Positions 22,033-23,420 of a stretch of DNA of 23,420 nt are shown one piece after another. The notes under the pieces were generated by a model, which saw only the letters and a program-made list of their open reading frames with translations, made no database searches and was not told where the DNA came from. The translations under genes were made by a program, and so were the position numbers. Each line of letters opens with the position of its first letter. Positions within the stretch are counted from its first letter, which is position 1. The DNA lies in contig JAVRLS010000009.1 in NCBI GenBank assembly GCA_031961205.1, positions 1-23,420 of the forward strand. Reading direction: 5' to 3'. Source of the DNA: JAVRLS01 sp031961205 (lineage in GTDB: Archaea; Thermoplasmatota; Thermoplasmata; Thermoplasmatales; Thermoplasmataceae).

Positions 22033-23121
22033 TTAAGGCTGGAATGAGATGAACTCATTCAGCTTCCCCCTATAAAGTATGTCAAGAATCTTTTCGATCT
22101 TCTCCTTCAAGCCGCTGGAAGACCTGTCGGTGACGTTGACATGGCCAACTTTCCTGCGCTTTCTTACCTCATCCTTTCCATACCAGTATATCTGCGTTTC
22201 TTCTAAGGAAAGAATGCTGTTTGTCTCCGCTTCATTGAGCCTTTTTCCCAGTATGTTTATTGAACCTGATGGCCTGTAAAGGACCGGCCTTGAAATCTTT
22301 AATCCTGATATCGCCCTTATATGCTCCTCGAACTGCGATATCGAGGATCCCATCAGCGTATGGTGACCTGAATTATGCACCCTCGGGGCATATTCGTTCA
22401 CTATTGCCTTCCCGCCCCTGATGTAAAATTCCACGCCCATAACCCCGGCATAATCAAGTTTTTCCATTATCTTCTTCGCTATTTCTGTCATGCCATAATC
22501 CTCTATCGGAGCACGGTTGTATATGAATATGGCCTCTGAATTGCAGTTGAATGATGGATCATGGAATCTTATCGAACCATCAGGATTCCTGGATGCTATT
22601 ACCGAAGCTTCAAAATCGTAGTCTATGAATTTCTCCACAACAAATTTCTCCCCTGGCATATCCTCAACCCTGCCGTGATCATAAAGAACCTGGCCCTTGC
22701 CGTCGTATCCGCCATATGCCAGTTTTATCATGGCCTTTCCATAATCCTTTGCGTATCTTTTAGCCTCCTCAAAGGATTCTGCGATCCTGAAATCGGCAAC
22801 TGGTATTCCGGCCGAAGAGAGGAAATTCTTTTCCAGCTCCCTGTCCTTTTTTAATTGAACGGATTTTAACGAAGGCCTGAGTTTCTTGACCGATTCGGCG
22901 TATTCAAGCGCCTTTTCATTCACATGCTCGAATTCGAATGTAACGATATCGCATTTATCCACAAAATTCCGGTATTCATCATTTTCATATGATCCATCGG
23001 ATATGGCTGATGCGGGGCCGAAGCCGTTTGAGTTCAAAACGTAATACCTGTTTCCCAGTTTCCTGCCGTCATTGATCATCATATACCCGAGCTGGCCGCT
23101 TCCTATTATTCCTATATTCAT
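22033..23121 (-). CDS. purK: N5-carboxyaminoimidazole ribonucleotide synthase
   Basis: ATP-grasp enzyme that makes N5-CAIR from AIR and bicarbonate in purine synthesis; PurE then converts the product to CAIR. The 362-residue protein starts with the Rossmann-like MNIGIIGSGQLGYMM, has the IVTFEFEHVN segment, the ATP-grasp loop LAYGGYDGKGQ (about residues 143-153), FVVEKFIDYDFEAS, GVMGVEFYI, and the metal-binding NEYAPRVHNSGHHT. ATG 23121 is chosen over an upstream extension of 13 codons because it begins the conserved strand and has TTTTTTTAAGCA about 26 bp upstream (leaderless). The usual partner purE is not in the window. Confidence 0.96.
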   Translation of the reverse strand: MNIGIIGSGQLGYMMINDGRKLGNRYYVLNSNGFGPASAISDGSYENDEYRNFVDKCDIVTFEFEHVNEKALEYAESVKKLRPSLKSVQLKKDRELEKNFLSSAGIPVADFRIAESFEEAKRYAKDYGKAMIKLAYGGYDGKGQVLYDHGRVEDMPGEKFVVEKFIDYDFEASVIASRNPDGSIRFHDPSFNCNSEAIFIYNRAPIEDYGMTEIAKKIMEKLDYAGVMGVEFYIRGGKAIVNEYAPRVHNSGHHTLMGSSISQFEEHIRAISGLKISRPVLYRPSGSINILGKRLNEAETNSILSLEETQIYWYGKDEVRKRRKVGHVNVTDRSSSGLKEKIEKILDILYRGKLNEFISFQP

Positions 23122-23140
23122 ATATCTGCATATGGAGTCT

Positions 23141-23152
23141 TGCTTAAAAAAA
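23141..23152 (-). promoter_or_regulatory. TATA-like box of purK
   Basis: TTTTTTTAAGCA on the minus strand, centred about 26 bp before ATG 23121. Confidence 0.45.
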
Positions 23153-23181
23153 CTTATCAAAAAAATAAAAATATTAAAAAT

Positions 23182-23420
23182 TCAGACATATGCCGTGATT
23201 ATTGAATAAGCGGTCTTTGCGGCCACAAATGCAATTATGATTATTATCAGTATCCTCACGTTTCTTGAGTTGAAGCGGTGCATGAGAACCGATCCGGTCA
23301 CTCCACCGAGAATGCCACCGAAAAGAACAACGATCCAGAGCATGTAATTGATGCCGCGCAGTATTGCCAGGTAGGAAAGGAAGCCGCTCAAGGAGCTGAA
23401 AAGGGCTATGTAAGCAGATG
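23182..23420 (-). CDS. TauE/SafE-family membrane protein, C-terminal part only
   Basis: The frame is open through the right edge of the window, so the N-terminal part is missing. The visible 79 residues contain LFSSLSGFLSYLAILRGINY, WIVVLFGGILGGVTGSVLMHRF, then NSRNVRILIIIIIAFVAAKT and a short end. This is the characteristic last part of TauE/SafE (formerly DUF81) transporters: a helix, a Gly-rich helix with GGILGG followed by a basic residue pair, and a final helix. Family members are linked to export of sulfite or other organosulfur anions, but substrates vary. The gene ends 61 bp from the purK start on the same strand. Confidence 0.75.
   Translation of the reverse strand, partial: SAYIALFSSLSGFLSYLAILRGINYMLWIVVLFGGILGGVTGSVLMHRFNSRNVRILIIIIIAFVAAKTAYSIITAYV

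Overview
The window reads as a piece of chromosome from an archaeon of the order Thermoplasmatales (Thermoplasma/Ferroplasma/Cuniculiplasma-like acidophiles). The support is: RadA with an N-terminal helix-hairpin-helix domain, type II archaeal GAPDH, Pelota, an archaeal nicotinate phosphoribosyltransferase with a C-terminal zinc knuckle, a tRNA without encoded CCA, codons rich in AGG/AGA/ATA, and many TATA boxes about 24-28 bp before start codons, which is the pattern of leaderless archaeal mRNAs. The assignment rests on remembered family resemblance, not on a database search. || Layout: (1) 1-3.5 kb (+): the 3' part of cysS, then nicotinate phosphoribosyltransferase and an isochorismatase-fold nicotinamidase, which form an NAD salvage pair; a DUF1059-like protein faces them. 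(2) 3.6-4.8 kb: a metallophosphoesterase and a two-CxxC zinc-ribbon protein on divergent promoters. (3) 4.9-8.8 kb (-): an MFS transporter under a clear TPP (thiamin) riboswitch, then a DHA2-type MFS exporter followed by a MarR regulator. (4) 8.9-11.15 kb: a Cu+ P1B-ATPase with an N-terminal YHS domain, divergent from a 45-residue stand-alone YHS protein; a perfect 13-bp inverted repeat lies midway between their start codons. (5) 11.16-12.36 kb: a decayed stretch with a probable transposase remnant, an unexplained coding fragment, a small membrane protein and a twice-frameshifted small gene that keeps its promoter, ending at tRNA-Glu(TTC). (6) 12.76-15.34 kb (-): a tight apparent operon of secreted anchored protein, UbiX, Mut7-C RNase and Pelota. 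(7) 15.5-19.0 kb (-): a very large surface glycoprotein with about 70 N-glycosylation sequons whose signal peptide appears to be cut off by a one-base frameshift. (8) 19.25-22.0 kb (+): GAPDH coupled to RadA by a one-base stop/start overlap, then an ACT-domain regulator. (9) 22.0-23.4 kb (-): PurK and the C-terminus of a TauE/SafE-like membrane protein. || Most interesting points: the translational coupling of a Mut7-C nuclease to the ribosome-rescue factor Pelota; the riboswitch whose 3' end contains the ribosome-binding site of the transporter; the symmetric YHS copper locus; the broken signal peptide of the giant glycoprotein; and two related TTCGA/TCGAA inverted repeats bracketing the two transporter loci. 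I saw no CRISPR array, rRNA or intact mobile element.
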